A stretch of 15,000 bases of DNA from Stramonita haemastoma (GCA_030674155.1 CM060342.1:7616654-7631653), one strand, 5' to 3'; shown: positions 1-7,803, counted from the stretch's first letter. The notes: generated by a model from the letters alone, not told the origin. A program made the numbers and translations.

Positions 1-1
1 A

Positions 2-235
2 AGCCCTGGACATCAACACAGAGAACTGGGAGGAGGTAGCAGCAAATGGCGCAGTGTTCTCCACAAACAGCTGAAGTGTGGTGAAGAAAAGATCCACACC
101 GCAGCAAACAAAAAGAGAGCCAAGTGGAAGGCATGTACTCCAGCCACCTCAACAAGCCACATAGACTGCATCAGATGCAACAGAGACTGCCACTCTCGCA
201 TTGGACTGACCAGCCACAGCCGGTGTTGTCGCTGA
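2..235 (+). mobile_element. LINE ORF2 C-terminal remnant (zinc-finger tail)
   Basis: This is the last part of a non-LTR retrotransposon reverse transcriptase ORF, cut by the window edge. Read from base 2 it is open to the TGA at 233-235. It ends with C-x2-C-x3-C-H-x10-H-x3-CC (residues CIRCNRDCHSRIGLTSHSR), a C-terminal zinc-finger-like tail common in invertebrate LINE ORF2 proteins. The upstream reading ALDINTENWEEVAANG lies in the frame starting at base 3, and the match resumes as SSKWRSVLHKQLKCGEEK in the frame starting at base 2. A small deletion near 45-55 has therefore shifted the frame, and the copy is dead. The family assignment rests on motif recall; I cannot name the clade. Confidence 0.7.
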
Positions 236-300
236 ACTGACTTTTCTTTTGGTGCGAAATCCATAGTTGACACCGACTGACGGAGGCCCACCACCACTAC
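236..300 (+). mobile_element. LINE 3'UTR and tail
   Basis: Sequence directly after the LINE stop codon. Bases 251-300 recur in diverged form at 5793-5838, so this is a repeated 3' end rather than unique flank. It contains a short potential hairpin (AGTTG / CGACT around loop ACAC) and ends in a CCACCACCACTAC-type simple tail, as expected of a LINE 3' terminus. Confidence 0.6.
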
Positions 301-396
301 TATCTTGCTAATGTTTTAAATTTCAGATTAAAACTGTGCAACTATATAATATGTATACAGATTAAAACAGGATTTTTAACTGACTCTATTGTCATT

Positions 397-428
397 CACA
401 CACACACACACACACACACACGCACGCA

Positions 429-499
<71 letters not shown>

Positions 500-511
500 C
501 GCGCGCGCGCA

Positions 512-569
<58 letters not shown>
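397..569. repeat. (CA)n microsatellite with CG-rich core
   Basis: About 173 bp of almost unbroken alternating purine-pyrimidine. It is (CA)n with CG substitutions at 421-432 and a GCGCGCGC core near 500-516. Long Thr-His or Cys-Val frames across it are translation artefacts. Such tracts are classic Z-DNA formers. Confidence 0.97.
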
Positions 570-573
<4 letters not shown>

Positions 574-699
574 AAGCTGCAGGTAACAGAAGTAGCAAAT
601 TTATACAACTGTCTCTATTCAAAGTCACAGACAGAATTTCAAGGGGGTAAAGATGTTTTCCATCTTGAATAAGATAGCAACATTTACTAAATTTCATAC

Positions 700-801
700 C
701 AATGTCCCCATTGACGGAGTCGGGTGACTGAGGGTTGCTGTGTGTGGATGGCGATCTCTTCAGTGAAGAAGAACTGGCTGGACTGCTTGCCTTCTGCTTG
801 T
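700..801 (-). CDS. candidate internal exon, Ser-rich protein, unknown
   Basis: On the minus strand, a 102-bp stretch lies between an acceptor (TGTCACTGCAG, cut after 802) and a donor (ATTG|GTATGA, GT at 699-698). A fairly T-rich run (TTTATTTATG) precedes the acceptor. The exon begins with the last two bases of a codon and ends with the first base of one. It is therefore symmetric (phase 1-1), exactly 34 codon-equivalents, with no stop. Its residues are hydrophilic and Ser/Pro-rich (KQKASSPASSSSLKRSPSTH, then SNPQSPDSVNGDI), like a disordered linker with SP phosphosite-like motifs. It is more GC-rich than its flanks. I do not recognise the protein. The 2240-2264 exon could join it in phase. 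The main alternative is a chance open stretch; transcript data would decide. Confidence 0.45.
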
Positions 802-872
802 CTGCAGTGACATAAATAAACCAGTTTTCAATTGTTTTGGGGATTTTTTTGTTGTTTGGTTGGTTTTCTGTT

Positions 873-889
873 GGGGGGGGGGGGGGGGG
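873..889 (+). repeat. poly(G)17 run
   Basis: Seventeen consecutive G. It is a homopolymer, prone to length error in sequencing, and lies just upstream (minus sense) of the candidate exon at 700-801. Confidence 0.95.
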
Positions 890-1007
890 CATCCTTGGCT
901 AGAGCTCAAAGGTTTACCAATGATGAGATTTTTTTGCGTATGCTACCATTCCCTCCCCCCCCTTCCTCCCCCCACCATTTGATTTAGTGATTTAGGTAGC
1001 CGCATTC

Positions 1008-1341
1008 CGACTTCGAGGATGATGTCTAAACATGACGTGTGAATTTTTTTTCCTGAATTTTGTCAATATATGTTCATACTGGCACACCATGGCCTACTCT
1101 TCCAAAAGTTGAAGCAGGCTTTTAATGTGTGCACAAGATGTTCTGCATGCATTCACACAATAGCCTGAATAGGCCTCACTACGCCCTCAGTTTATAGTCT
1201 CATCCAAAAGACTGACATTCACTTCAATTTTGTGTGTGTGTGTGTGTGAAACTGGGAAGAAAGGGCAAGGGTCAGAATAAAACCCAGGACCTCATGGTTT
1301 ACTTGTTAGGCAGACAAACACCATAACCAATCTGCCACTTT
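1008..1341 (-). mobile_element. chimeric tRNA-derived SINE (head II, body I)
   Basis: A minus-strand SINE. The tRNA-like head lies at 1274-1341, with an A-box-like TGGCAGATTGG (1327-1337) and a decayed B box (1274-1284). It matches the head of the SINE at 5868-6056. The remainder (roughly 1008-1215) instead matches the body and tail of the SINE1 copies at 5015-5373 and 11943-12291, with the shared CACACCATGGCCTACTCTTC and GTCTCATCC..AAGACT blocks. A (GT)9 tract (1232-1249) has grown inside it. Its boundaries are approximate. Confidence 0.65.
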
Positions 1342-1397
1342 CTTTCTTGTTTTTGAACTTAAGTCATAACAGCTTGATTCTGTTACTGTTACTGTTA

Positions 1398-1406
1398 GCG
1401 CGCGCA

Positions 1407-1472
<66 letters not shown>
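1398..1472. repeat. (GT)n microsatellite with GCGCGC start
   Basis: About 75 bp of alternating purine-pyrimidine, starting GCGCGCATGTGCG and continuing as pure (GT)n. It overlaps only low-complexity frames. Confidence 0.96.
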
Positions 1473-1473
<1 letters not shown>

Positions 1474-2230
1474 TGAGTAATTGCATGAGAACACATTTTT
1501 CCCAACAACATCAAATATACCCACTACACTTGTGTGTTCATTTATTTACTTGTATCCTGATGTACTATACTGTGTTCATAAAGAGAGCTGAGCATGCATA
1601 GCTATTAGCATTGTATTGCTTTAAAATTGTTACATGCCCAACACTGGACGTAGATATTTGTGGTGGCCTGTGGAGCCAAAGTGGGATGACTTGGGGGTAC
1701 CACAGTCCTTAATTGGATAGCTCCGCTGAGACTATACTGTAATCAAAACAAACAAAACAAAAGGTAGCAGAACAAGGAAGAGGGGAGGGGCGTAAAAGGA
1801 CTTTTTGATCTTCTGGCTTGATGTGATCATTGAGCCACTTCCATCTTCGCAAGCAATAAGGCGAAGTGTAGCCTCTAGTATGAATGGCAAGAAAATATGA
1901 TGCATGCACGCTGAGCGCAGCATAATGCTCTAAATGAAAACGCCAATCCTTGGGGCCCTAATGAAACGAGAAAGAAGGGGGGGGGCTTTAGCAACAGCAC
2001 ACGACGATAAATGAGTCACTACACCATTTTTTTCCGAATAAGCTTCTTGCACACTGAATCAACGTGAGCAAAATTCTGCAGTTAAACTCTCCAACTCCTG
2101 TTACCGTCCTTCCAATTGACTCACGTTACCGAAATCGTCAGCATCAAAGACATTAACTGAAATCAACAAAACGAAAAACTGATTCGAGAACCGCCTCCCA
2201 CTTCCACTTTTCCCCCAAAGAAAAACCCAC
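1473..2230. other. single-copy-like sequence, no recognised feature
   Basis: About 760 bp without tandem repeats. If the minus-strand gene model is right, this is part of intron 1. Open stretches on the minus strand between 1709 and 1923 lack a matching donor site. I see no transposon motif here. Confidence 0.5.
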
Positions 2231-2239
2231 ACCATTCAC

Positions 2240-2264
2240 CTTGTTTTCTCTTGAACAGAGGCAT
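2240..2264 (-). CDS. candidate first coding exon (MPLFKRKQ...)
   Basis: On the minus strand, an ATG at 2264-2262 in a fair context (GTGCACCATGC) opens MPLFKRKQ. The frame runs into a strong donor, CAAG|GTGAAT (GT at 2239-2238), leaving one base of the next codon. That phase-1 end fits the phase-1 start of the exon at 700-801 across an intron of about 1.44 kb that would contain the chimeric SINE and a GT tract. Upstream (2265-2440) are short upstream ORFs and ETS/YY1-like sites. The exon is short, so chance is a real alternative, and other exons could lie between. I do not recognise the protein. Confidence 0.3.
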
Positions 2265-2287
2265 GGTGCACTTTCTGCGAACACAGC

Positions 2288-2317
2288 TTATTTGATTCTA
2301 CTCAGCGAGGAGTGCAT
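2288..2317 (-). other. upstream ORF candidate 2 (9 codons)
   Basis: Minus strand, ATG at 2317-2315 to TAA at 2290-2288, reading MHSSLSRIK. It lies in the inferred 5' leader of the candidate first exon and ends 23 bp before that ATG. It only matters if the leader is transcribed. Confidence 0.2.
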
Positions 2318-2362
2318 TGTTTCGTGTCGCTGTTGTCTTTTGAGGCGACGGTGGTTTTGTTT

Positions 2363-2404
2363 TCACTTTGTAGAACTCAACTCTTCTGATCCGGATGTAG
2401 CCAT
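2363..2404 (-). other. upstream ORF candidate 1 (13 codons)
   Basis: Minus strand, ATG at 2404-2402 in a good context (GCAACATGG), ending at TGA 2365-2363, reading MATSGSEELSSTK. Its start sits inside a YY1-like AACATGGC word. A third minus-strand ATG at 2417-2415 opens an overlapping 39-codon frame that also ends before 2264. Confidence 0.2.
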
Positions 2405-2438
2405 GTTGCGTTCCCATGAAGCGCTATGAACTTCCGGT
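2389..2438 (-). promoter_or_regulatory. possible core promoter: two ETS-like sites plus YY1-like site
   Basis: Within 50 bp: ATCCGGATGT (2389-2398), GCCATGTT (2401-2408; AACATGGC on the minus strand, YY1-like) and ACTTCCGGT (2430-2438; ACCGGAAGT on the minus strand, a consensus ETS/GABP site). TATA-less animal promoters often pair ETS and YY1 words close to the start site. The flank 2440-2600 is richer in CpG than most of the window. Direction is inferred from the candidate exon downstream on the minus strand. Confidence 0.35.
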
Positions 2439-2730
2439 GAGAGCTTTCAAAAGTTACTTCCTCTTGTTGTGACATTCGACCCCCCCGTGCACTAGGCCCT
2501 AAGCATGCACAGTTGATAAGCGAGAGCCGCGGAGTCTAGCGTTACAAAAATGCGATGGGCGTTGCTGTGACAGATCATTTGTCGGAGTTCATTCTGCATC
2601 GATTTTCCCTTTGCCTTCCACACACAGGTACAGTAGTCAGTGGTTTTTCATTCATGGAACGGAGCTTGGACAAGTGAGATTGTTTTTGTATTGAAGTACT
2701 GTTGGGTGGTCGGTGGTTGGTAGTGGTTGG

Positions 2731-2732
<2 letters not shown>

Positions 2733-2794
<62 letters not shown>
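2733..2794. repeat. (GT)n microsatellite
   Basis: Pure (GT)n of about 62 bp, abutting the 3' end of the SINE fragment that starts at 2795. Confidence 0.96.
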
Positions 2795-2799
<5 letters not shown>

Positions 2800-2961
2800 C
2801 GAGAATAATGGAATAAGCACACATGTGCTTTTTTTTCTTCTTCTTTTTTTTTACATGATTCAGTCCCTGTGTAAACAGTTTAGTAAATTTTGTCATCGTT
2901 GCCACCAGCACACAATGGCCTACTCTTCCGAAAAGTGGAACAGGTTTTAACCCGTTGGCCA

Positions 2962-2964
<3 letters not shown>
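2795..2964 (-). mobile_element. SINE1 3' half, tandem copy 1
   Basis: About 170 bp matching the 3' half of the full SINE1 copies: tail GAGAATAATGGAATAAGCAC, then CACAATGGCCTACTCTTCCG. The tRNA head is absent. The match stops at CCAGATT, where it passes into (GT)n. The second copy at 3079-3250 stops at the same derived junction. Confidence 0.75.
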
Positions 2965-3022
<58 letters not shown>

Positions 3023-3033
3023 ACTGTCAGTCT

Positions 3034-3080
<47 letters not shown>
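2965..3080. repeat. (GT)n with TTTGACTGTCAGTC interruption
   Basis: Two (GT)n blocks separated at about 3019-3040 by a short non-repeat interruption. It separates the two SINE1 3' halves. Confidence 0.95.
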
Positions 3081-3085
<5 letters not shown>

Positions 3086-3247
3086 TGATTTCGAGGATAA
3101 TGGAATAAGCACTTATGTGCTTTTTAAAAAAAAAAAATTTACTTTCAGTCCCGTGTGTAAACAGTTTTGTAAATTTTGTCATCGTTTCCACCTGGACACA
3201 ATGGCCTACTCTTCCGAAAAGTGGAACGGGTTTTAACGTGTTCGCCA

Positions 3248-3250
<3 letters not shown>
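3079..3250 (-). mobile_element. SINE1 3' half, tandem copy 2
   Basis: About 172 bp, closely matching 2795-2964 and with the same truncation point into (GT)n. Tail TCGAGGATAATGGAATAAGC, with CACAATGGCCTACTCTTCCG further right. Differences (an A12 run at 3126, CCTGGACAC versus CCAGCACAC) show the two copies are not fresh duplicates. Confidence 0.75.

Positions 3251-3343
<93 letters not shown>
3251..3343. repeat. compound (GT)n-(TGTC)n microsatellite
   Basis: (GT)n at 3251-3291 followed by about 13 units of the tetramer TGTC to 3343. Confidence 0.96.
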
Positions 3344-3427
3344 GCATGCAATCATGCTTCTTATTCAGGTTGTTTTTCTTTTTTAGTAAAACTTTTGTCT
3401 TCATGTATCTTATCTGTTTGGTGTGTC

Positions 3428-3440
3428 AGTGTGTGTGTTT

Positions 3441-3472
<32 letters not shown>

Positions 3473-3489
3473 GAAGTCAAGTCAAGTCA
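3428..3489. repeat. (GT)n followed by (AAGTC)3
   Basis: (GT)n with TTTG interruptions to 3472, then three AAGTC pentamers at 3474-3488. The pentamer run is the simple tail of the retroposon fragment that follows. Confidence 0.9.
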
Positions 3490-3550
3490 AAATTTTATTT
3501 TCAGATGGTACATTGAGTAAGCATCGATTTGCTTTTTTTCATCAAGCCAT
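3490..3550 (-). mobile_element. retroposon 3' tail fragment
   Basis: ATTTTATTTTCAGATGGTAC, then GAGTAAGCA and a CTTTTTTTCATC block. It matches the 3' tail layout of SINE1 and the fragment at 4873-4948. In minus orientation the element ends here in the AAGTC simple repeat. The body is missing. Confidence 0.5.
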
Positions 3551-3652
3551 CGATCTAAAAAAATAAAATAAAACAAATTTAAAAATAAAATAAAATGAAA
3601 AGCAGAGAAAAACATTTCACCAACATTAATTAACCAACATGATTTCAACGTG

Positions 3653-3707
<55 letters not shown>

Positions 3708-3722
3708 TTTGTTTGTTTGTTA
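3653..3722. repeat. (GT)n-(TTTG)n microsatellite
   Basis: About 50 bp of (GT)n passing into four TTTG units. Confidence 0.96.
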
Positions 3723-4756
3723 AACTTTAAGTGTGAGTGAGAGGGAATCAAAAGTCTGTGTACAATTTCATATATTATAATTTATACAATTTATTCTCTG
3801 ATTGTTTCAGGGTTTTGTTTTTGTTTTTTTGTTCCTCTGGCTGTTGTTGTTTTCTTTTTCCTTTTAATCTTAAATCTAGCCAAGGTTGGTATGTTATCAG
3901 TTGTGCTTTGTTTCATTTTTCATTGGGTTTATTTTTTTGTTTAGGAAGGGGGGGGGGGTTGTTGTTTGTTGTTGTTTTGATTATTTACTGGATCTAGCCA
4001 GTTTGTCTTAAAAAAACAAACAAACAAACAAAAACTACCAGCAAAAAATGTCCCCCTGGTTTTCAGTAATCTTTCAATGTTTCATAGTCATAACTTTTTT
4101 TTTTCTTGTTTGCAAGTGACACCAACCATCACAGAATCAACCATCATTCTTTGTCATGACTGACGAGTCGTGTTGTTTTTGAACATATTTTTTTGTTAAA
4201 TGGAATGAAAAAAATAAATCATGAAAATAAATGTTTCATTTGATTTACTGATTCAGTAAACTGTACTATATTATCCAATTCCAAGACATTGTCTCACCGA
4301 GATATAATTGTTCAGATCATACTTTTTTGATAAAAATTTAAGTTACAGTAAGGAACATTGAAACTGGACTGTATTTTGGGTTATAAATTGAAAGAAAGAG
4401 AAAAAAAACAAAACAAACAAACAAAAACCCAACCCCAAAACAACAACAGATGTGCCCCCTTTAAATAGAACAGATAATTTCTCACCAGGGTATTCATTTT
4501 AGATAAAAATGATAAATACTCACTAGATCTGGCCAGACAAATAAAGAACAACAAACAAAACAAAACTAACAACAGCAAAAAACCAACCAAACAAAAAGCT
4601 AGAGAACTGAGAACTTCCATATTGTGCACATTTTTAAAAAGAAATCTTGATGCAAGGACTAAAAGTAAAATGAAAAGTTACCTTAAAAGTAAAACTAATG
4701 TTCAGTGTGATTGAACCAGATGGTATGTACACTGATTAATGAGAATGATAGGGCCT
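3723..4756. other. AT-rich sequence, no gene recognised
   Basis: About 1 kb of AT-rich DNA with T runs, AAAC-type tracts (4010-4030, 4404-4428) and a short G run (3948-3958). A good-looking acceptor at 4116 with AATAAA words downstream is noted as a finding. The frames on either strand here are compositionally skewed and not convincing. Confidence 0.5.
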
Positions 4757-4774
4757 GAGAGAGAGAGAGAGAGC

Positions 4775-4818
<44 letters not shown>

Positions 4819-4872
4819 GAGAGAGAGAGAGCTAGACAGAGAGAGAGAGAGAGAGGGAGGGAGAGAGAGAGA
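4757..4872. repeat. (GA)n microsatellite, interrupted
   Basis: About 115 bp of (GA)n with two GCTAGA interruptions and GGAG variants, running into the ATGA tail of the next element. Confidence 0.95.
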
Positions 4873-4948
4873 ATGAATGAATGAATGAATAATCTTTATT
4901 TTTCAAGGGTAACAGAGTAAGTAAGCATTACATACTTTTTTTCATCCG
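4873..4948 (-). mobile_element. retroposon 3' tail with (ATGA)n
   Basis: About five ATGA/ATGA-like units, then ATAATCTTTATTTTTCAAGG, a GTAACAGAGTAAGTAAGCA block and CTTTTTTTCATCCGG. On the minus strand this reads as a retroposon 3' end: an AATAAAGATT stretch followed by an ATTC simple tail. The last block matches the SINE1 tail. The body is lost into GA repeat. Confidence 0.55.
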
Positions 4949-4952
4949 GGAG

Positions 4953-4998
<46 letters not shown>

Positions 4999-5014
4999 AG
5001 GGAGGGAGAGAGAG
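4949..5014. repeat. (GA)n microsatellite
   Basis: (GA)n with GGGG and GGAG interruptions, directly abutting the 3' end of the full SINE1 copy that follows. Confidence 0.95.
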
Positions 5015-5373
5015 ATTTTATTATTTTATTTTTTTATTCTTTTATATCGAGGATAACAGAATAAGCAATCATGTGCTTTTTTTCATCCGGTCCCCGTGTG
5101 TATGCAGTTTTTTGTAAATATTGTCATCTGTTCCCACCGGCACACGATGGCCTGCTCTTTCAAAAAGCGGAACAGGATTTAATGTGTGCGCAAGATGTTC
5201 TGCGCGCATTCGCACACAGGGCCTCGGTTTAAAGTCTCATCCGAAGGACTTTTGGGGAGACTGGAGTCAGCACTGATGTTAACTCCAGGAGAAAAATCTC
5301 CTCGACTGGAATTGAACCCGGGTCGTCAAATTGCCAGCGCAATGTTCTGACCACTAGGCTATCCGTCCCCCCC
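5015..5373 (-). mobile_element. full-length tRNA-derived SINE1 copy
   Basis: A minus-strand SINE with an RNA polymerase III promoter: A box TAGCCTAGTGG (plus 5351-5361) and B box GGTTCAATTCC (plus 5308-5318), with 32 bp between them, as in a normal tRNA gene. Downstream (leftward) are the body, with GTCTCATCCGAAGGACT and CACACGATGGCCTGCTCTT, and a T-rich tail ending near TATATCGAGGATAACAG. It is the close partner of 11943-12291. It lies between two GA arrays. Only short stem remnants of a tRNA fold remain, so it is not a tRNA gene. Confidence 0.85.
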
Positions 5374-5374
5374 C

Positions 5375-5392
5375 AGAGAGAGAGAGAAAGAG

Positions 5393-5460
<68 letters not shown>

Positions 5461-5471
5461 TGCTTGCTTGC
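5375..5471. repeat. (GA)n then (TTGC)n
   Basis: (GA)n with two early interruptions to about 5456, then about four TTGC units. It abuts the 5' end of the SINE1 copy. Confidence 0.95.
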
Positions 5472-5792
5472 TCATTTTCCTTTGGTTTGAATTGGTTAGC
5501 TGTTCTGGTTTTGGTTGATTGCTTTTTGTTTGTTTATGAATTTTGGTAAGTTGGTTGGTCTTTTTTCTGTTTTTTTTGTTTTTGTTTTTTGGTTTTTTGT
5601 GTTTTTTTAATGGCGAAACTTCTGAAACTTAAAATGAAGCTTCGAGCAATATGGTTTTAGTTAGACTTAATCAATTATTCAGTTTTGAGCAGTATAATTC
5701 TAGAGTTAGAAATTGATAAGTTGTAAAAAAAAAAAAAAAAATTTTAAGAAAAGAAAAAAAAAGGAATTTGGGATTTTTGTTGTTGACTAAAT
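5472..5792. other. T/G-rich sequence, no feature recognised
   Basis: T-rich with GTTT, GGTT and T-run patterns, and an A17 run near 5725. There is no credible frame and no transposon motif. Confidence 0.5.
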
Positions 5793-5838
5793 GGTGCGAA
5801 TTCCACAGTCGACACCGACTGACGGTGGCCTACTACTA
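5793..5838 (+). mobile_element. LINE 3'UTR fragment, second copy
   Basis: 46 bp matching 251-300: GGTGCGAA-TCCA-AGT, then GACACCGACTGACGG-GGCC, then a TACTACTA tail. It keeps a potential hairpin, here AGTCG/CGACT around ACAC. The rest of the LINE is absent, as in a heavily 5'-truncated insertion. Confidence 0.55.
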
Positions 5839-5867
5839 AATCAGTGAATGTAAAAAATTAAAAAATT

Positions 5868-6056
5868 CGGCTGGTTTGGAAAGTCCATAAGCACAGGGGT
5901 CTGACTGGTTTAAAATCCCCCTTGAAAGGCTTGACATTCAGTTTGATTTTCCTGTCAAACGGGGAAGAAAGGGCTAGGCTGGGAATTGAACCCAGAACCT
6001 CACAGTTTTTACTTATGTTAGGCAGAAGAACGTCTTAACCATCCTGCCACAGGTCG
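5868..6056 (-). mobile_element. tRNA-derived SINE2 (head II)
   Basis: Minus strand. A box TGGCAGGATGG (plus 6039-6049) and B box GGTTCAATTCC (plus 5982-5992) are 46 bp apart, the spacing of a long-variable-arm (Leu/Ser-type) tRNA. The head matches the SINE at 1008-1341. The body shares a weak GTTTAAA..TCC..GAAAGGCTT block with SINE1 and the GACATTCA-TT-ATTTT block with the copy at 1215-1235. The 3' end is not sharply defined. Confidence 0.7.
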
Positions 6057-6212
6057 TCTTTCTCTGTGATTTGATTGAAACAAAAAATTCCTCATGATTA
6101 TGACGATACTAAGGTACTGTTAAAAATGTGTAAATTAAAATATCATGCTCATTTTTAGCAGTATCTTAACTAGTAAAGTAGTATCAATGTTGTCATTTGA
6201 TTAATGCATACT

Positions 6213-6213
<1 letters not shown>

Positions 6214-6274
<61 letters not shown>

Positions 6275-6277
6275 ATG

Positions 6278-6327
<50 letters not shown>

Positions 6328-6342
6328 ATATATATATATATA
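6214..6342. repeat. compound (TA)n-(CT)n-(TA)n microsatellite
   Basis: A (TA)n arm of about 65 bp, a central (CT)14-like block (6281-6308), and a second (TA)n arm. Both TA arms carry the same TATTATATAT slip. The arms are self-complementary and could form cruciforms. Confidence 0.95.
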
Positions 6343-6459
6343 CATTACATCACATATCAAATGAAAACAACCTGCACCAACAAGGAAGTTTCCTCTGACA
6401 AAATCCTGTAAGGGAAAAAGCCACTCTCATGGGGGAACAAACACATGGCCATGCTCTCT

Positions 6460-6481
6460 CACACAGACACAGACACACACA

Positions 6482-6547
<66 letters not shown>
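6460..6547. repeat. (CA)n microsatellite
   Basis: (CA)n with three early CAGA interruptions, then a pure run to 6547. Confidence 0.96.
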
Positions 6548-6549
<2 letters not shown>

Positions 6550-6605
6550 GATGGCTTGGTAAAACCACAAAAAAAAGTGAAATTCAATTTTTCTTTTTTT
6601 TTTAA

Positions 6606-6889
6606 AGTGTTCCTATAACCTATGTGGTCATTGGGGAGTGAGGTGTCAGAGACCTCAGCTTCTCCAGGGTCCAGTATATTGAGGGTGGTGCCCATCTCCT
6701 CTCCCTCGCTGCTTTACCTTCCCTGACTCTAAAGAGGGCAGGTACCCATTTACAGCTGGGTGAACTGAGGGATTGTACTGAAGCCAAGGCTCATGAATGG
6801 TCACCCATTCACTAGGTAGCCATGCTGAACACTTCTTAACCTAAGCTTGGGGAGAACAAGTGCTCTGACTACTGAACTATCATGTCCCC
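6606..6889 (-). mobile_element. tRNA-derived SINE3 (head I, different body)
   Basis: Minus strand. The 5' end GGGGAC-TGATAG-TCAGT-GTCAGA (plus 6862-6889) is clearly related to the SINE1 head. It has an A-box-like TAGTTCAGTAG (plus 6869-6879) and a decayed B box (plus 6831-6841). The body differs from SINE1: it carries CAGCTGTAAATGGGTACC (plus 6743-6760), a word I associate with other invertebrate SINEs. The 3' boundary is uncertain, probably the T-run near 6600. Confidence 0.6.
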
Positions 6890-6940
6890 ATATTTAATAC
6901 ATGATCTAGAAGAGAGAAAAAAAGACTTTAACCTACATAC

Positions 6941-6966
6941 TCACACACACAGTCACACAGCACTTG

Positions 6967-7023
<57 letters not shown>

Positions 7024-7090
7024 CACACACACACACACACACACACTCACACACACACACAGAGCACACCACACACACAACACACACACT
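6941..7090. repeat. (CA)n microsatellite with TCACAC variants
   Basis: About 150 bp of CA-rich repeat, with the pure central block 6968-7014 and TCACAC or GAGCAC interruptions on both sides. Confidence 0.95.
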
Positions 7091-7307
7091 ACTCTTGAGG
7101 TTAAGCACTAATTTCAGGTTGAATGATTTCTTTGGCATGATTGAAAGTTGTGCACAATAGTCAATACTGACGCCATACCTTTTCCACTACCACCACACCA
7201 CCATAGCCACCACTACAACAATGATGACAATCAAATCTAAATATGAGGTAATTTTCAATATGAATTAGTCACAAAAAAGATATCAATTAGACATGATATA
7301 CATGTAT

Positions 7308-7308
<1 letters not shown>
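7091..7308. other. unassigned spacer
   Basis: About 220 bp between CA and GA arrays, including a short CCACCA-rich stretch near 7180-7216. Nothing recognised. Confidence 0.5.

Positions 7309-7389
<81 letters not shown>
7309..7389. repeat. (GA)n microsatellite
   Basis: About 80 bp of (GA)n with one GGAG slip, abutting the next retroposon-like tail. Confidence 0.96.
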
Positions 7390-7391
<2 letters not shown>

Positions 7392-7500
7392 GTTTATTGT
7401 GACAAGCTTTACGCCCATTCACAAGGGGACAGAGGGATGGGGACTGGGCACAAAACTTCAAATTCACATCATACATTGACATAACTGGATCTGTGACAAG
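7390..7500 (-). mobile_element. possible retroposon 3' end adjoining (GA)n
   Basis: On the minus strand this ends GTCACAATAAACTATT and then (TC)n, the same layout as the SINE tails at 3490, 4873 and 5015: a near-terminal AATAAA word followed by simple repeat. No body or head is recognised, so this is by analogy only. Confidence 0.3.
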
Positions 7501-7664
7501 GTTTCCATGTCACGCAATGTCTTTTGTCAGGTAGGCTCACTGGCTGGCTCTGTTTCGTGGTACAAACACGTGGATTGGGGTGCACATGTAGCTGTCCAGG
7601 GGCTATGCTTGCCTGCTCTCTCTATATATCTATCTCTATGATCAACCACCCCCTTCAACCATCT

Positions 7665-7665
<1 letters not shown>

Positions 7666-7742
<77 letters not shown>

Positions 7743-7803
7743 TTTTCAGGAAACACATGAGAATAAAAGCAGTTTGTTTGGGTTTTTGAGAGAGAGAGAG
7801 AGA

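Noticed and set aside
376..608. Long Cys-Val, Thr-His and Ala-Arg open frames on both strands
   Set aside because: They are translations of the CA microsatellite; the composition is dipeptide repeats only. The same applies to frames over 1347-1524, 2648-3520, 6350-6695, 6882-7138 and 14123-14501.
1709..1923. Minus-strand frames (RRWKWLNDHIKPEDQKVLL and CEDGSGSMITSSQKIKKSF) as an extra exon
   Set aside because: They look mildly protein-like, but two competing frames do and I find no convincing donor GT at the downstream end.
3737..3997. Plus-strand ORF of 86 codons
   Set aside because: It is dominated by Phe/Leu/Cys from T-rich DNA and a G run, with no homology cue.
3985..4600. CTGGATCTAGCCAG/AAAC and CTAGATCTGGCCAG/AAAC as two copies of one repeat
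   Set aside because: The similarity is confined to a short word plus AAAC-type simple sequence; too weak to call a family.
5308..5361. Functional tRNA gene
   Set aside because: A and B boxes are good, but the acceptor stem does not close and the sequence continues into a repeated SINE body. The same holds at 12226-12279 and 5982-6049.
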